NCBI GenBank assembly: GCA_026708505.1
Contig: JAPOUU010000018.1
Span: forward strand, 1 to 64,000
Source: Hyphomicrobiales bacterium
GTDB lineage: Bacteria > Pseudomonadota > Alphaproteobacteria > JAPOUT01
Direction: 5' to 3'
DNA: 64,000 nucleotides
The position numbers and the translations under genes were made by a program. The notes beneath the pieces were generated by a model. It was not told the origin of the DNA. It did no database searches and saw only the letters and a program-made list of their open reading frames with translations. Of this stretch, positions 35,658 to 46,321 are shown one piece after another (position 1 is the stretch's first letter; each line of letters starts with the position of its first letter).

Positions 35658-37574
35658 CTATGCCGAGCCTTGCGGTGCGGGTCCGGGGATGTCGACGGAG
35701 CCGGGTTCTTCGACGTCCGGCACGGAACCGTTTGTGCCGGTGGGAGCGCTATCGACGTCGCCGCGCACGGGCTCAATGCCTTTGAGCAGGTTTTTAATCT
35801 CCTCGCCGGTGAGGGTTTCGTACTCGAGCAATCCTTTTGCGATGATGTGCAGGTCGCCGATGTGCTCTTTGAGAATGTTGTTCGCAACTTGGTAGGAATT
35901 GTCGACGAGGTTGCGGATTTCTTCGTCAATGAGCCGTTGCGTTTCCTCGGAGGAGTTCTGCTGCCGCGCAACCGAATGTCCGAGGAAAACTTCTTCCTCG
36001 TTTTCGCGGTAGGCGAGGGGCCCGAGCTTGTCCGACATTCCGTATTGTGTGACCATTGCACGCGCCATTTTGGTTGCCACGGAGATGTCCGAGGTTGCAC
36101 CGGACGTGACCTGGTCGTATCCGAAGATAAGCTCTTCGGCAATCCGTCCGCCCATAGCCACCGCGATGTCGGCTTTGAGTTTCTCGCGCGTGACGGAAAG
36201 CTTGTCGCGTTCGGGCAGGCGCATGACCATGCCGAGAGCGCGTCCGCGCGGGATGATTGTTGCTTTGTGAATGGGATCGGACGCAGGCATGTGCAGGGCA
36301 ACAAGGGCGTGCCCGCCTTCGTGGTATGCGGTGAGTTTCTTTTCGTCCTCGGTCATCACCATGGAGCGCCGCTCGGCGCCCATCATTACCTTGTCCTTGG
36401 CGTCTTCAAGTTCGGAGATGGTGACCATGCGCTTGCCTCTCCGTGCGGCGAGCAGCGCGGCTTCATTAATCAGATTGGCGAGGTCGGCACCGGAGAATCC
36501 CGGCGTTCCTCTCGCGATGGTGCGGATGTCCACATTGGGAGCGGCCGGAACCTTGCGCATGTGGACTTTGAGGATTTTCTCGCGTCCGATGATGTCGGGA
36601 TTCGGGACGACGACCTGCCGGTCGAAGCGGCCCGGGCGCAACAGGGCTGGATCCAGCACGTCGGGCCGGTTGGTCGCGGCAATCAGGATGACGCCTTCGT
36701 TCGCTTCGAAGCCGTCCATTTCAACGAGGAGCTGGTTGAGGGTCTGTTCGCGTTCGTCGTTTCCGCCGCCCAGGCCCGCGCCGCGGTGGCGTCCGACCGC
36801 ATCGATTTCATCGATGAAGATGATGCAGGGCGCGTTCTTCTTGGCTTGCTCGAACATGTTGCGCACCCGGGAGGCTCCCACGCCGACGAACATTTCGACG
36901 AAGTCGGATCCGGAGATGGTGAAGAAGGGAACATTCGCTTCCCCGGCGATGGCGCGCGCAAGCAGGGTTTTACCGGTTCCCGGCGGTCCCACGAGCAACG
37001 CGCCCTTGGGAATCCGTCCGCCGAGACGCTGGAAGCGTCCGGGGCTTTTCAGAAACTCGACTATCTCCTGGAGTTCGTCTTTGGCTTCGTCAATGCCGGC
37101 AACGTCGTCAAAGGTGACGCGTCCGCCTGTTTCGTTGAGGAGTTTGGCTTTCGAGCGTCCAAAGCTCATCGCCTTTCCTCCGCCGCTTTGCATTTGCCGC
37201 ATGAAGAAAATCCACACGCCGACAAGCAGCAGCATCGGGAACCACGAAATAAGAATGTTCAGCAGCGAAGTTCCCTTCGTTGCAGAGGGTGCCGCGGAGA
37301 TGTCCACGCCCTTGTCGTAAAGGCGCTGCACGAGTCCGGGATCATCAGGCGCGATGGTGGAGAAGGCCCTGCCGTCGGTGTAGTGTCCGGTGATTTGCTG
37401 GTCTTCGATGAGGACATCGCGGACGTTTCCGGCGTCCGTTTCGGCGAGCAACTGGGAAAAGTTGATTGCCTCGGAGCGTCCGCCCACCACGGGTCCGCCC
37501 TGGAACAGATTGAAAAGCGCAAGCACTAAAACGGCGATAACCGCCCAAAGGATGAAATTCTTCAGATTCGACAC
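35658..37574 (-). CDS. ftsH: ATP-dependent zinc metalloprotease FtsH
   Basis: A 638-residue membrane AAA+ protease. Two N-terminal membrane helices (about 7-23 and 104-125) flank a periplasmic domain; Walker A GPPGTGKT is at 196-203, Walker B IIFIDEID at 251-258 and the second region of homology [19 protein letters not shown] at 301-319. The zinc site is HEGGH (418-422) where most homologues have HEAGH; the HExxH ligands are intact. The C-terminal tail ends in an acidic, Pro-rich stretch. Located between tilS and folP, the usual order. Confidence 0.97.
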   Translation of the reverse strand: MSNLKNFILWAVIAVLVLALFNLFQGGPVVGGRSEAINFSQLLAETDAGNVRDVLIEDQQITGHYTDGRAFSTIAPDDPGLVQRLYDKGVDISAAPSATKGTSLLNILISWFPMLLLVGVWIFFMRQMQSGGGKAMSFGRSKAKLLNETGGRVTFDDVAGIDEAKDELQEIVEFLKSPGRFQRLGGRIPKGALLVGPPGTGKTLLARAIAGEANVPFFTISGSDFVEMFVGVGASRVRNMFEQAKKNAPCIIFIDEIDAVGRHRGAGLGGGNDEREQTLNQLLVEMDGFEANEGVILIAATNRPDVLDPALLRPGRFDRQVVVPNPDIIGREKILKVHMRKVPAAPNVDIRTIARGTPGFSGADLANLINEAALLAARRGKRMVTISELEDAKDKVMMGAERRSMVMTEDEKKLTAYHEGGHALVALHMPASDPIHKATIIPRGRALGMVMRLPERDKLSVTREKLKADIAVAMGGRIAEELIFGYDQVTSGATSDISVATKMARAMVTQYGMSDKLGPLAYRENEEEVFLGHSVARQQNSSEETQRLIDEEIRNLVDNSYQVANNILKEHIGDLHIIAKGLLEYETLTGEEIKNLLKGIEPVRGDVDSAPTGTNGSVPDVEEPGSVDIPGPAPQGSA

Positions 37575-37853
37575 AGAAAACTCCGTATATTCTCCACTAT
37601 CCCCGCTCGCATCATAACACAGATATATGCGAAGACGGTCACTTTTTTGAAAACTGCGCTTCCGTTTCCGCCAAACCCCGATTCGCTCAAATTCTCATTT
37701 GGGCAATGTTGCGTTGAAATGGGGATGCAAAAAGGCGTTTCCAAGGTTGCATGTTCCGGTTCCCTAGGTTGGTAATCACGCAAGGCAGGGCATCTTCCCG
37801 CGAGCAGTTTGACAAATTAGACGGTAAATCATGTTGAAAACTCGCAAAATTCT

Positions 37854-37910
37854 TTAAAATTCTGCGCAAATCCCCATATTTTCCGACTTGCGCTGAAATG
37901 GTAGAAGGCC
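37854..37910 (+). repeat. Dispersed intergenic repeat, copy B
   Basis: The 33-bp core 37854-37886 is 26/33 identical to 18142-18174 and related to the reverse complement of 51290-51322. The similarity to copy A runs on through the following 20-25 bp. Confidence 0.55.
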
Positions 37911-37911
37911 T

Positions 37912-37938
37912 TTATAGGAGTTATAGGAGTTATAGGAG
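37912..37938 (+). repeat. Three perfect 9-bp tandem repeats
   Basis: ttataggag is repeated three times without a mismatch, followed by a partial fourth unit (ttata). Located right after dispersed repeat copy B. Such short tandem repeats often vary in number between strains. Confidence 0.85.
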
Positions 37939-37985
37939 TTATATGCTATTGATATTTGCATTCCGCACGGTTTCGAATTCTTTCT

Positions 37986-39365
37986 CTAACGGCTCCTCTC
38001 GGTATGGGTATGTGGAGCAACAGAATATGTCGAGGTCTCGAGTCCCCTTGGGCGATTTAAAACAAAGCGCACGGGCAGATTGTGCCCGGTCGCGAGATGC
38101 GGCGCGCCGACGAGCTCCCCCTCGCGCCAAAGCGCCGGAAGCCCGTAGCGAATCAGCGCCGGACGCAGACGTTCGGCAGATGCCCCGCACCGGGACGCAC
38201 CCTCCTCTCCCAGCGCGCGAACCTCGAGGTTTTCGGCAAAATTCGAATCAGCCGAATCGGTGGAAAAAACGCGGAATCGCCCGTCCCATAAGCCGAAATT
38301 CTCCCCCCCGCCCGCGCCGTTGAGCCGCACCGGCGCCGCGGACGCCGCCGCCGCAGGCTCGCGAATCACGAAGAACCCCTCGCCCTGCCTGTCCGAGAAG
38401 ATTTTGCACCCGCCCAGCGTTTTTCCGTTGGTGCGGGGTGATTCGCGCAGGCTCTCAAGGGCGTGCTCCAGATTCGACAGCCTCGGCGCGTAAAAGCGCC
38501 CTCCCACCGCCATCAACAGGCGCGAGAGCGAGCGCAGCACAATCTCGTCGGGGGCGTCCCTGAGCAGGTCGCGCGAGAAGTTCGCGTAACCCGCTTCCAT
38601 CAAGCGCGCATAGCGGCGCAGATGTGCAAAAGAGGTTTCTTCCAATGCCGTGCGCGCGCGCGCCATTGAGCGCGCCGTCTTTGCCAGGCGATTCGCATCC
38701 AGGCCTTCCCGCGCCAGGGGTTCGAGCAGTTTGCGCCAGCGCACCCGTGCGTAGGATGCGTCCCGGTTGCTCGGGTCTTCCAGCCAGGCGACGTTCTCCT
38801 GCTCGAGATACGCCCGCAGCCGCGCGCGTGGAAATTCCAGGAGCGGGCGATACAAGCGAACGCCGTGGCGCATGGACTCGCGGCTCATCGAAGCAAGACC
38901 ATCGACGCCGGATCCCCGTGCCAGGCGCAGCAGAAAGGTTTCGGCTTGATCCTCGAGATGATGCGCCAGCAGCAAGACATCAATATTTTCTTCCCGGCAC
39001 CGCCGGCACAAGAGCGCATAGCGGCGCTCCCGCAATGCCGCCTGTTTGTTTTGTCGGGGCGGCGGTTCTTCAATGCGCAGGACTTCGCCGCGGCATCCGT
39101 GTTCCTTTGCCGTGCGAACGACGTTTTCGGCTTCCTGTCCGGCCGTTGCGCGAACGCCGTGGTCAACGCTGAAAACGATGATTTCCGGAGGAGTTTGTCC
39201 TTGCCGCAGTTTCCGTTTGCGCCAGTGCGCCGAAAGCAGCAGCAGACTCATGGAATCGGCTCCGCCCGAGACTCCCAGCGCAATCGTGCGCAACGCTTCC
39301 AGGGGCCGCATCAGGGCTTCGAATTCTTCGCAGGTTGGAGATGCGTCGCGTGACGCGGAGGGCAT
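37986..39365 (-). CDS. tilS: tRNA(Ile)-lysidine synthetase
   Basis: A 459-residue N-type ATP-pyrophosphatase that makes lysidine at the wobble base of tRNA-Ile(CAU). PP-loop GVSGGADSM at residues 32-40; FSVDHGVRATAGQEAENV, LLLAHHLEDQAETFLLRLAR and WLEDPSNRDASYARVRWR are the family motifs. The order cpoB-tilS-ftsH is standard. C-terminal part is alanine/arginine-rich and less conserved. Confidence 0.94.
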   Translation of the reverse strand: MPSASRDASPTCEEFEALMRPLEALRTIALGVSGGADSMSLLLLSAHWRKRKLRQGQTPPEIIVFSVDHGVRATAGQEAENVVRTAKEHGCRGEVLRIEEPPPRQNKQAALRERRYALLCRRCREENIDVLLLAHHLEDQAETFLLRLARGSGVDGLASMSRESMRHGVRLYRPLLEFPRARLRAYLEQENVAWLEDPSNRDASYARVRWRKLLEPLAREGLDANRLAKTARSMARARTALEETSFAHLRRYARLMEAGYANFSRDLLRDAPDEIVLRSLSRLLMAVGGRFYAPRLSNLEHALESLRESPRTNGKTLGGCKIFSDRQGEGFFVIREPAAAASAAPVRLNGAGGGENFGLWDGRFRVFSTDSADSNFAENLEVRALGEEGASRCGASAERLRPALIRYGLPALWREGELVGAPHLATGHNLPVRFVLNRPRGLETSTYSVAPHTHTERSR

Positions 39366-39371
39366 GGCGGT

Positions 39372-40637
39372 TCAGCAACCTGTGAGTTGCTGCTCCAATT
39401 CTGCACGGCGCCGTACCGTGTCCGACAAGTCGGGGAACCGTCCCGGTTCGAGCAATTCTTCGAAGACGCCGCACGCGTTCTCGGGCTGTTCGAGAAAGCG
39501 CAGGGACACTCCCAGCTTCAGCATGGAGTCGGCGGCGCGGTCGCTGTCCGAATAGGTTTGGCGGACATTGAGAAAATTCCTTGCGGCTTCGGCATACTCG
39601 CCCCGGGCAAGGTGGATTTCGCCGACCCAGTAGCTGGCGTTGGCGGCGTTCTCGTGGTCGGGGAAGTTGCCGATGAAATGCTGAAAGTTCGTCTGCGCAC
39701 CGTCAAAATCGCTCTGCTCAAGCAACGCGAAACCCTCCCTGTAGAGGTCGTCGGGATTCACCGGCGTTGCGGCTTGTGCTTCGGAGCCGAACGAATCAGC
39801 ACTGCCGTCCACGGGAATCACGCTGAGGGGTTTGGGCTCGTTCTCGCCAAGGGGCGCGCTTGCCAGGGTTTCGTCCAGGGCGTCAATGGGCTGGGGGGCG
39901 GCAGAATCATCATCCTCCGTCGAGAAAAATTCGCTGACGGAATCTTCCGGGTTCAGGAGTCTCGAACCGAGCGCCGCCGCGCCGGGAGTCACCCCCGTTG
40001 GCACGGGCGTGACCGATTCTATTTCGAAGGTTTTCGTTGTTGGAAAATCCGGCGTTGATGTCCTTGGCAGAAGTCCCGAGAGCGAGGAATCCGGCGACGC
40101 CGTCAGCGAACTCGGGACCGATGACGTTGAGGGTGCCGATACGACGGACGAAGAATTCGACGCCGGCGTGGTCGCGCTTATCGCGGTGGCGGCGGTTACG
40201 GCTCTCTCCGCCGCGGTCACGGCTGCGGTTGCGGTGTCCGCGGCTTTCGCTGCGGCGGCGGCAATATCGTTGAGACGCTCGGACGTTGCCAAGAGGTCGT
40301 CTTCGAGAATTTGAAAACGCAACTCCACGTCCCTGCGGTATGCCGCGGAACTTTGTTGGAGTTGTCCGAGTCGAAAGGTGAGTGTTTCCATCAGGCCGGT
40401 GTTTTCACGCAACAACTGCTCAAGGCGCGCGAGGCGTTGAAACGCTTCGGCGTTATTGTTTTGGTTGACGTTCGCGCGAAGTGCCGCGACTTCGCTTTCC
40501 ATGCGCGTCAATTTGTCTGAAAGCGCCTGCCAATCCTCCCGGCTTTGCGCCCGGGCGTCTCGTGTATCAATCGCCGCCGCAAACGATGAGACCAGCACCA
40601 CGCATACCGATAACAGCAATACGTGGCGGGTCTTCAT
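39372..40637 (-). CDS. cpoB: Cell division coordinator CpoB (YbgF), TPR protein
   Basis: A 421-residue periplasmic protein that links outer-membrane constriction by Tol-Pal to septal cell-wall synthesis. ATG 40637 gives a signal peptide (MKTRHVLLLSVCVVLVSSF, cleaved after ARA or AAA). A coiled coil covers about 35-135, then a long Ala/Ser/Thr/Pro low-complexity linker (about 140-290), then TPR repeats (YREGFALLEQSDFDGAQTNF and on). It is longer than E. coli CpoB because of the linker. Last gene of the tol-pal cluster, 22 bp after pal. Confidence 0.92.
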   Translation of the reverse strand: MKTRHVLLLSVCVVLVSSFAAAIDTRDARAQSREDWQALSDKLTRMESEVAALRANVNQNNNAEAFQRLARLEQLLRENTGLMETLTFRLGQLQQSSAAYRRDVELRFQILEDDLLATSERLNDIAAAAAKAADTATAAVTAAERAVTAATAISATTPASNSSSVVSAPSTSSVPSSLTASPDSSLSGLLPRTSTPDFPTTKTFEIESVTPVPTGVTPGAAALGSRLLNPEDSVSEFFSTEDDDSAAPQPIDALDETLASAPLGENEPKPLSVIPVDGSADSFGSEAQAATPVNPDDLYREGFALLEQSDFDGAQTNFQHFIGNFPDHENAANASYWVGEIHLARGEYAEAARNFLNVRQTYSDSDRAADSMLKLGVSLRFLEQPENACGVFEELLEPGRFPDLSDTVRRRAELEQQLTGC

Positions 40638-40659
40638 CGTTTTAGCGGAGACTGCCGGA

Positions 40660-41241
40660 TTACGATCCCGGCGCGACAACCGTTGTCACGGCACGACGGT
40701 TCTGCTTCCAGCAGTTCTCGTTCGAGCACAGTGCCAAGGGACGCTCCTTGCCGTAGGGGATGATGGTAACGCGATCGCTCGCGATGCCAAGTCCTACAAG
40801 AAACTCGCGCGCTTCGTTTGCACGACGCTGCGAGAGCGCAAGGTTGTATTCGCGCGTTCCGCGTTCATCGGCGTGGCCTTCAATGCGCACGACGATCTGG
40901 GGGTAACGCTCCAACCATGCGGCCTGGCGACGCAGGGTTTCCTGCGCGGCAGAATCAAGGTTGGATTTGTCGGTTGCGAAGAAAACCCGGTCGCCGACAT
41001 TGACCTCAAGGTCGTCCACGCTTCCGGGCGTGGCCGCGGCGGACTGGTTGATGGGTTCACTCTCTATCCCCAACGTGGCCGTTGTCTCCGAAGAATCCGA
41101 ATCCAGCCATGACTGGAGGTCCCCGGTGACTCCTGCACACCCGCCGAGCATCAGAAAAGACACCGCAAGCAGGACAATTGAGGGAAAGGTTAGCGCGCCG
41201 GACGCGCGGGGAGTTGTGTGTGAAAAAGTCAAATCGTTCAT
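40660..41241 (-). CDS. pal: Peptidoglycan-associated lipoprotein Pal
   Basis: A 193-residue outer-membrane lipoprotein. ATG 41241 follows GGAGGACAT and gives a lipoprotein signal with lipobox LGGC. The OmpA-like peptidoglycan-binding domain contains GHADERGTREYNLALSQRRA and ends VTTVVAPGS. It anchors the outer membrane to peptidoglycan and is pulled by TolB. Longer upstream frames are not needed. Confidence 0.95.
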   Translation of the reverse strand: MNDLTFSHTTPRASGALTFPSIVLLAVSFLMLGGCAGVTGDLQSWLDSDSSETTATLGIESEPINQSAAATPGSVDDLEVNVGDRVFFATDKSNLDSAAQETLRRQAAWLERYPQIVVRIEGHADERGTREYNLALSQRRANEAREFLVGLGIASDRVTIIPYGKERPLALCSNENCWKQNRRAVTTVVAPGS

Positions 41242-41368
41242 ATATGTCCTCCAATGTTTGAGCATGAAAAGTTGAGCGTGAATAATCTCGTCCTCCCCAG
41301 AAGGCAAACTCCCTAGGAGGTGGATATGAGCATAGCCCCATAATCCCCGCAACGCAAGAGGGCGATTC

Positions 41369-42712
41369 TCAGCCCTCCGGGGTCTCAATATCGTGGAGCA
41401 GGGGCGACCAGGAGGGGTCGGAGGCAAAGGTGCTTGTTGGGATATGGCGGGCATTGTCCCCGTTTACCCCCACCCGCCAGAGATGGGGGCCGCCGGTCTC
41501 GCCCGGGGTGTCCCGGAAGAACATCAAAACCCGCCCGTTCGGCGACCATGCGGGTCCCTCGTTGTGGTAGCCCCGCGCCAGCAGGCGCTCATGTTCGCCT
41601 TCGGGCGACATCACCCCGATGAAGAATTCTCCGCGGAGCTGTTTGATGAAGGCAATCCAATCCCCCCTGGGCGACCACACCGGCGAGGCGTAGCGGCCCT
41701 TCCCGAAACTGATGCGGCGGGGTTTGGTGCCGTCGGAATTCATGACGTAGATCTGCTGGTTGCCGCCCCTGTCGGATTCGAAGGCGATGCGCGAGCCGTC
41801 GGGGGAGTAGGACGGCGATGTGTTGATGGAAAGGGAATCGGTGAGTTGCCGCGACTCTCTCGTGCGCAGATCGAAAACATGGATGTCCGAGTTCGATCCG
41901 GCCTGGAGGCTCATGACCACATAACGTCCGTCCGGCGAGAACCTCGGTGCAAACGACAATCCCGGAAACGATCCGACCACGCCCTTGCGGCCGGTCTCCA
42001 GACTCAAAATGTAAACACGCGGCGTTCCGTCTTCGTAGGAAAGATAGACGACTTCTTCGCCGGTGGGGGAAAAGCGCGGCGTCAGCACAAGGTCTTCATC
42101 GGTGGAAAGGGGGCGGGCGTTGGCGCCGTCCTGGTCCATGAGAATGAGCTGCTTTTTACGGGCTCCCTTCGATCCGGTCTCGGAGACAAACGAAACCTTG
42201 CTGTCGAAGTAGCCGCTTTCGCCGCTCAGGCGCTCGTAGACCTTGTCCGCGATGATGTGGGCGAGGCGCCGCCAGTATTTCCGCTGCGTTGCGAGTTCCA
42301 GGCCGAATAATTGCTTTGCCGCGAAAATGTCCCAAAGGCGGAATTCAACGCGAATCGTATTTTCGTCCACATCGAACAAGCGGCCGGTCACCAGCGCCTG
42401 CGCGTTTATCGAACGCCATGCATCAAAATCCGGAAGGCGGTTGGGATTGTCGATGCGCTCGCGAAAGCGGCGCTCCTCAATGCTTGCAAACAAATCGGAG
42501 CTTTCCAAATCCGCGCGTGCGACCTCGGTGATGTCACGGGCGATCTCGGCCTCCTGTTCGGTCGAGCCGAGAAAGGTCGAGATCGCCACGGGCGTTGCCG
42601 CGATGCGTCCTTCGGTGATGGTGATCTCGGTTTGTGCAAACGCGCCGGACGTCATCAACGCCGCCGCCGCGCACACCAGCGCGCCCAAACCTGCCAATCT
42701 GTAAACTCTCAT
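41369..42712 (-). CDS. tolB: Tol-Pal system protein TolB
   Basis: A 447-residue periplasmic beta-propeller that binds Pal. ATG 42712 gives a signal peptide ending SGAFAQ; an open frame upstream to 42862 lies inside tolA. The N-terminal domain is followed by repeated WD40-like PD40 motifs such as [22 protein letters not shown] and [11 protein letters not shown] 6-bp GC hairpin (GAGGGC/GCCCTC) sits at its 3' end and could serve as a processing or partial termination point before pal. Confidence 0.96.
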   Translation of the reverse strand: MRVYRLAGLGALVCAAAALMTSGAFAQTEITITEGRIAATPVAISTFLGSTEQEAEIARDITEVARADLESSDLFASIEERRFRERIDNPNRLPDFDAWRSINAQALVTGRLFDVDENTIRVEFRLWDIFAAKQLFGLELATQRKYWRRLAHIIADKVYERLSGESGYFDSKVSFVSETGSKGARKKQLILMDQDGANARPLSTDEDLVLTPRFSPTGEEVVYLSYEDGTPRVYILSLETGRKGVVGSFPGLSFAPRFSPDGRYVVMSLQAGSNSDIHVFDLRTRESRQLTDSLSINTSPSYSPDGSRIAFESDRGGNQQIYVMNSDGTKPRRISFGKGRYASPVWSPRGDWIAFIKQLRGEFFIGVMSPEGEHERLLARGYHNEGPAWSPNGRVLMFFRDTPGETGGPHLWRVGVNGDNARHIPTSTFASDPSWSPLLHDIETPEG

Positions 42713-42713
42713 C

Positions 42714-43490
42714 TCAATTAAACCCGCTCGTCGCAAAGTTGAAGATAAAGTCCGAAACAAATAACTCTTCGGGGATTTTGAACGGCGCGCAATTGTGCAC
42801 GGCGCGCCGGGCCGAATCCGCCATGCTCCGGTAACGCCTATCTTGCCGCAATTCCGAATCACTTGCCAGTAATTCCGGACGCCGCGCCAGCGAGCCGTCC
42901 TCCCGCAGCCATATCCGCATCCGGACCGTGCGCCCGCTGTTCTCCATTTCGGGCGAAATAAACCAGCATTTGCGAATCTGGCTGTTCAGCAGCAATTCCA
43001 GGCGGTCCCTGTCGGTGGCGTTCAGCGCGCCGACCTCGGCGAGCGAAGGCTTTTGGACGGGAAGATTGTCCAGTGCCGCGGCTATCTCGTCCAGCAGCGC
43101 CGATCTCACCTCCGCGCGTTTCGGCGGGGGCGGCGGGGGTTCGGGCACGGCGGCCTTTTCCTCGGGAGGGGGAATCGTCTCCTCTTCGGGCTCGGGTTCG
43201 GGCTCTTCCTCCGAGGGGGAGACGATCTCGGGCCCGGGCATCGGATCGAGGGGCTTGTCGGGCTCGGGTTTCGGCTCCGGCGGCGTGGGCTCGGGTTCCG
43301 GCTCGGGCTCCGGTTCGGGTTCCGGCTCGGGCTCGGGGTCTTCTTCGGGAATTTCGGCGATCTGTATCCATTCCACCGTCAGGGGGATGTCCGGACGCTC
43401 ATGTGACGACCAGGGCAGGCCGACCAAACCCGCCGCCAGCACCATCACATGCGCGGTGACGGAGACAAAAATCGCACGTCGAAGATTCAA
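42714..43490 (-). CDS. tolA: TolA with Glu-Pro repeat domain
   Basis: A 258-residue inner-membrane protein: one N-terminal helix ([20 protein letters not shown]), an extended periplasmic linker and a globular C-terminal domain with QIRKCWFIS and [18 protein letters not shown] typical of TolA domain III. The linker at about 49-125 is a Glu-Pro rod, not the long alanine/lysine helix of E. coli TolA. It starts 4 bp after tolR. Confidence 0.92.
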   Translation of the reverse strand: MNLRRAIFVSVTAHVMVLAAGLVGLPWSSHERPDIPLTVEWIQIAEIPEEDPEPEPEPEPEPEPEPEPTPPEPKPEPDKPLDPMPGPEIVSPSEEEPEPEPEEETIPPPEEKAAVPEPPPPPPKRAEVRSALLDEIAAALDNLPVQKPSLAEVGALNATDRDRLELLLNSQIRKCWFISPEMENSGRTVRMRIWLREDGSLARRPELLASDSELRQDRRYRSMADSARRAVHNCAPFKIPEELFVSDFIFNFATSGFN

Positions 43491-43494
43491 TGGT

Positions 43495-44007
43495 TCATGA
43501 TTCCGAGTTGGTTTCCGTGATAAATCCGACGCGGCGGAATCCCGCCGCTTTGACGATCGCGATGATCTCCGCCATCACGCCGTAGCGCGCCTGGCTGTCA
43601 CCTCGAACGTAAATGCTGCCGGAGTGTACATCCTTGGTTTCGAAGATATCGATGGTTCCCGGCTCGCTGTCCTTCTTCTCCGCCGTTTGCGCGCCGCCGA
43701 TGCGGCGCTCTTGAAGCCGCTGCTTCAAATCCTCAATCAGGACTTCATCGTCCTGGAGAAAGACGCGGCCGTCCTTGGTGACGGAGACGGTGAGTATCTG
43801 CTGGTCGGCGGGAAGCGAAGAGCTCTCGTTGCTTTTGGGAAGGTCGATGGGGACGCCGATGCTCAACAGCGGCGCGGCAATCATGAACACGATTAACAGC
43901 ACCAGCATCACGTCGACAAAGGGCGTAACGTTTATCCGGCTCATCGGCGCGGGACGAATGCCCCGTCCGGCTCCCCGGCGACTTCTTCCTTGTGCGCTTA
44001 GCGACAT
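43495..44007 (-). CDS. tolR: TolR (ExbD-family) protein
   Basis: A 170-residue single-pass protein coupling proton flow to TolA. ATG 44007 gives MSLSAQGRSRRGAGRG; the membrane helix with the proton-path Asp is NVTPFVDVMLVLLIVFMIAA. The periplasmic domain follows. A longer frame upstream is inside tolQ. Confidence 0.94.
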   Translation of the reverse strand: MSLSAQGRSRRGAGRGIRPAPMSRINVTPFVDVMLVLLIVFMIAAPLLSIGVPIDLPKSNESSSLPADQQILTVSVTKDGRVFLQDDEVLIEDLKQRLQERRIGGAQTAEKKDSEPGTIDIFETKDVHSGSIYVRGDSQARYGVMAEIIAIVKAAGFRRVGFITETNSES

Positions 44008-44011
44008 GTGA

Positions 44012-44713
44012 TTAACGCTCCACGTTTTCGTAAAACAGGATGCCGGTGAACTCGTCGCAGAAAAGCTCCAGGCGTGCGACATACTCCCCGACCCGCTCGT
44101 TGAAGCGGTTGTAGAACACCACCGCGGGAATCGCGACGAACAATCCGAGCGCCGTGGCAAAAAGAGCTTCGGCAATTCCCGGCGCAACGACGGCGAGCGA
44201 AGTGTCGCTCGAAGTCGCTATCGCCTGAAAACTGTTCATGATTCCCCAAACCGTTCCGAACAATCCGACGAAGGGGGCGGTCGCGCCGATCGTCGCCAGC
44301 GACAGCAATCGTTTTTGCAGGGGGTCGGTTTCCTTCGCCAGCGCAACGCTCAAAGATCTCTCAATGTGTTTGTCGAACGTCTGCCAGCCGACATCGACTC
44401 GGACGTTTTGCACGCGTCTCCATTCGCGCATCCCCACCACGAACAACATTGCCATCGGATGCGATTTGCCCTGCGTCAGGGGCTTGTATAATTTTTCCAA
44501 GGGATGTCCCGACCAGAACATCTCCTCGAAATCATCCGCGAGCAGGTGAAGCCGCCGCAATTCCATGTGCTTCTGCACCACGACCGCCCACGACCACACC
44601 GATGCCGCCAGCAATCCAATCAGCACCGCCTTGATGAGCAGGTCCGCCTGGAGAAACAGGGACCATATGCTTACGCCCTCAATGCGGTTTAGAGAATCCG
44701 TTATTACTTCCAT
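44012..44713 (-). CDS. tolQ: TolQ (ExbB-family) proton channel protein
   Basis: A 233-residue inner-membrane protein of the TolQR motor. Three helices are visible; the family signature is [20 protein letters not shown], and the last helix is [20 protein letters not shown]. Located 76 bp downstream of ybgC and directly ahead of tolR. Confidence 0.96.
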   Translation of the reverse strand: MEVITDSLNRIEGVSIWSLFLQADLLIKAVLIGLLAASVWSWAVVVQKHMELRRLHLLADDFEEMFWSGHPLEKLYKPLTQGKSHPMAMLFVVGMREWRRVQNVRVDVGWQTFDKHIERSLSVALAKETDPLQKRLLSLATIGATAPFVGLFGTVWGIMNSFQAIATSSDTSLAVVAPGIAEALFATALGLFVAIPAVVFYNRFNERVGEYVARLELFCDEFTGILFYENVER

Positions 44714-44789
44714 GTTTGACCTATCGATATTGGTTGAAAGACTCCGCTTGGTTGTTTATTGCCGAATCTCGCGCTCGAAGCAAGGGTTT

Positions 44790-45245
44790 TCACGGTTCCA
44801 CGGGCGAATTCCCGCGCTCCAGCGCCGCAACGAGCGCCTCGGGGAATCGTTGCGCCCGGCCGCCCGGAATCGCCGCTACCACCACCACTTTCATGCGGCA
44901 GAGGAGGTCGCTTCCGCGTCGAATCGATTGGGCCATCTCCATGCGCGCCTTGGCGAGGCGGGCGACGCGCGTTTCCACTTCCAGCATGTCCGAGATTCGA
45001 GCCGCGCCGAGGTAGTCAATCTCCATTCGATAGACCATCAGCGCGACCGCCGGAGATGTCTCGCGCATCGCGGTGTGGTCGTAGCCGCACGCGCGTAAAA
45101 AATCCGAACGGCCGCGCTCGGCGAAGCGCACATAGGATCCGTGGTAGACGACTCCGGTGTAGTCGGTGTCCTCGTGGTAGACCCGAAGCCGGAGAACATG
45201 CACACCGTTTTTTACGGCGCCTTCGGGATTATTCGTCCGGTTCAT
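44790..45245 (-). CDS. ybgC: YbgC-type acyl-CoA thioesterase
   Basis: A 151-residue hot-dog-fold thioesterase. ATG 45245 lies 17 bp inside the end of ruvB. Catalytic region [20 protein letters not shown] has the HxxxTDxxG-type Asp of the 4HBT/YbgC family. Its place upstream of tolQ is conserved across proteobacteria; a role in phospholipid metabolism near the envelope machinery is usually suggested. Confidence 0.92.
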   Translation of the reverse strand: MNRTNNPEGAVKNGVHVLRLRVYHEDTDYTGVVYHGSYVRFAERGRSDFLRACGYDHTAMRETSPAVALMVYRMEIDYLGAARISDMLEVETRVARLAKARMEMAQSIRRGSDLLCRMKVVVVAAIPGGRAQRFPEALVAALERGNSPVEP

Positions 45246-46311
45246 CGTCGCCGTCCTCAAAATCCAGCATCGGCGTACGCCCGGCCGCCTCCGATGCAAG
45301 TGAAGCGGGAGGATCAATGCGCAAATATTCATAGGCGCTGCGCGCGGCCATTCGTCCGCGGGACGTTCGCAGCACAAACCCCTGCTGCATCAGGTAGGGC
45401 TCGATGATGTCCTCAACGGTGTCGCGCGGCTCGTTCAACATCGCCGCGAGAGTTTCGCCGCCGACGGGCCCGCCGTTAAAAGTATCGGCAAGGGCGCGCA
45501 GGTAGTTTCTGTCCATCTCGTCGAGGCCGCGCTCGTCGACTTCCATGCGCCGCAGCGCTTCATCGGCGATGGAGGCGTCAATCTCGGTCTTCCCGCCGAC
45601 AAGCGCGAAGTCCCGAACGCGTCGAAGCAGCCTGTCGGCGATGCGCGGTGTTCCGCGCGCGCGCCGCGCTATCTCGGATACGCCCTCGGATGTAATCCGG
45701 ATGTCGAGGATGTTCGCGCCCCTTGCGACGATGCGGCACAATTCGGCTTCATTGTAGAAGTTAAGCCGTATGGGTATGCCGAAGCGGTCGCGCAGAGGCG
45801 TTGTCAGCAGGCCGGTTCGCGTCGTTGCGGCTATCAGCGTGAAGGGCGCGAGGTCGATGCGCACCGAACGCGCTCCCGGCCCCGAGCCGAGAATAAGATC
45901 GAGCTGCCGGTCTTCCATCGCCGGATAGAGCAGTTCCTCGACGCTGGGGGAAAGCCGGTGAATCTCATCGATGAAGAGAACGTCGCGGCGGTTTAAATTC
46001 GTCAGCAGCGCGGCAAGGTCGCCGCCTTTCTGCAGCACCGGTCCCGAAGTCGCATGAAGGTTTACGCCCAACTCGTTGGCGACAATGCGTGCAAGGGTCG
46101 TCTTGCCGAGTCCGGCGGGCCCGACCAGCAGAAGATGGTCCATCGCCTCGCCGCGCGAGCTTGCCGCCTTGATGAAGACGCCGAGGTTTTCCCGCGCGCG
46201 TTCCTGCCCGAGAAATTGCTCCAGCAATTGCGGCCGCGTGGTCATCTCGGCGGCGACGTCCCCCGCGCCCTCGCCGTCATGATTCTCGGGACTTACCAAA
46301 CGCTCGGACAT
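45229..46311 (-). CDS. ruvB: Holliday junction branch migration helicase RuvB
   Basis: A 360-residue AAA+ motor of RuvAB. Walker [21 protein letters not shown], Walker [12 protein letters not shown] and the winged-helix C-terminus ([20 protein letters not shown]) are complete. An acidic tail [11 protein letters not shown] closes it. Follows ruvA by 10 bp. Confidence 0.97.
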   Translation of the reverse strand: MSERLVSPENHDGEGAGDVAAEMTTRPQLLEQFLGQERARENLGVFIKAASSRGEAMDHLLLVGPAGLGKTTLARIVANELGVNLHATSGPVLQKGGDLAALLTNLNRRDVLFIDEIHRLSPSVEELLYPAMEDRQLDLILGSGPGARSVRIDLAPFTLIAATTRTGLLTTPLRDRFGIPIRLNFYNEAELCRIVARGANILDIRITSEGVSEIARRARGTPRIADRLLRRVRDFALVGGKTEIDASIADEALRRMEVDERGLDEMDRNYLRALADTFNGGPVGGETLAAMLNEPRDTVEDIIEPYLMQQGFVLRTSRGRMAARSAYEYLRIDPPASLASEAAGRTPMLDFEDGDDEPDE

Positions 46312-46321
46312 GGCTGCTTTC

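Larger units (their letters stand above)
37575..37985. other. Intergenic region between tilS and ftsH
   Basis: About 410 bp with no credible gene. It holds a dispersed repeat copy (37854-37910) and a 9-bp tandem repeat (37912-37938). The ftsH promoter and leader should be in the part nearest 37574. A + frame reading YRSYRSYRSY here is just the translated tandem repeat. Confidence 0.6.

Noticed and set aside
35652-37529. A 625-codon open frame on the + strand across ftsH
   Set aside because: Exact antisense of ftsH; the composition is that of a GC-rich shadow frame with no recognisable domain.
41310-41343. Strong AGGAGGTGGAT site followed by ATG on the + strand between pal and tolB
   Set aside because: The frame stops after five codons, so it is not a gene.
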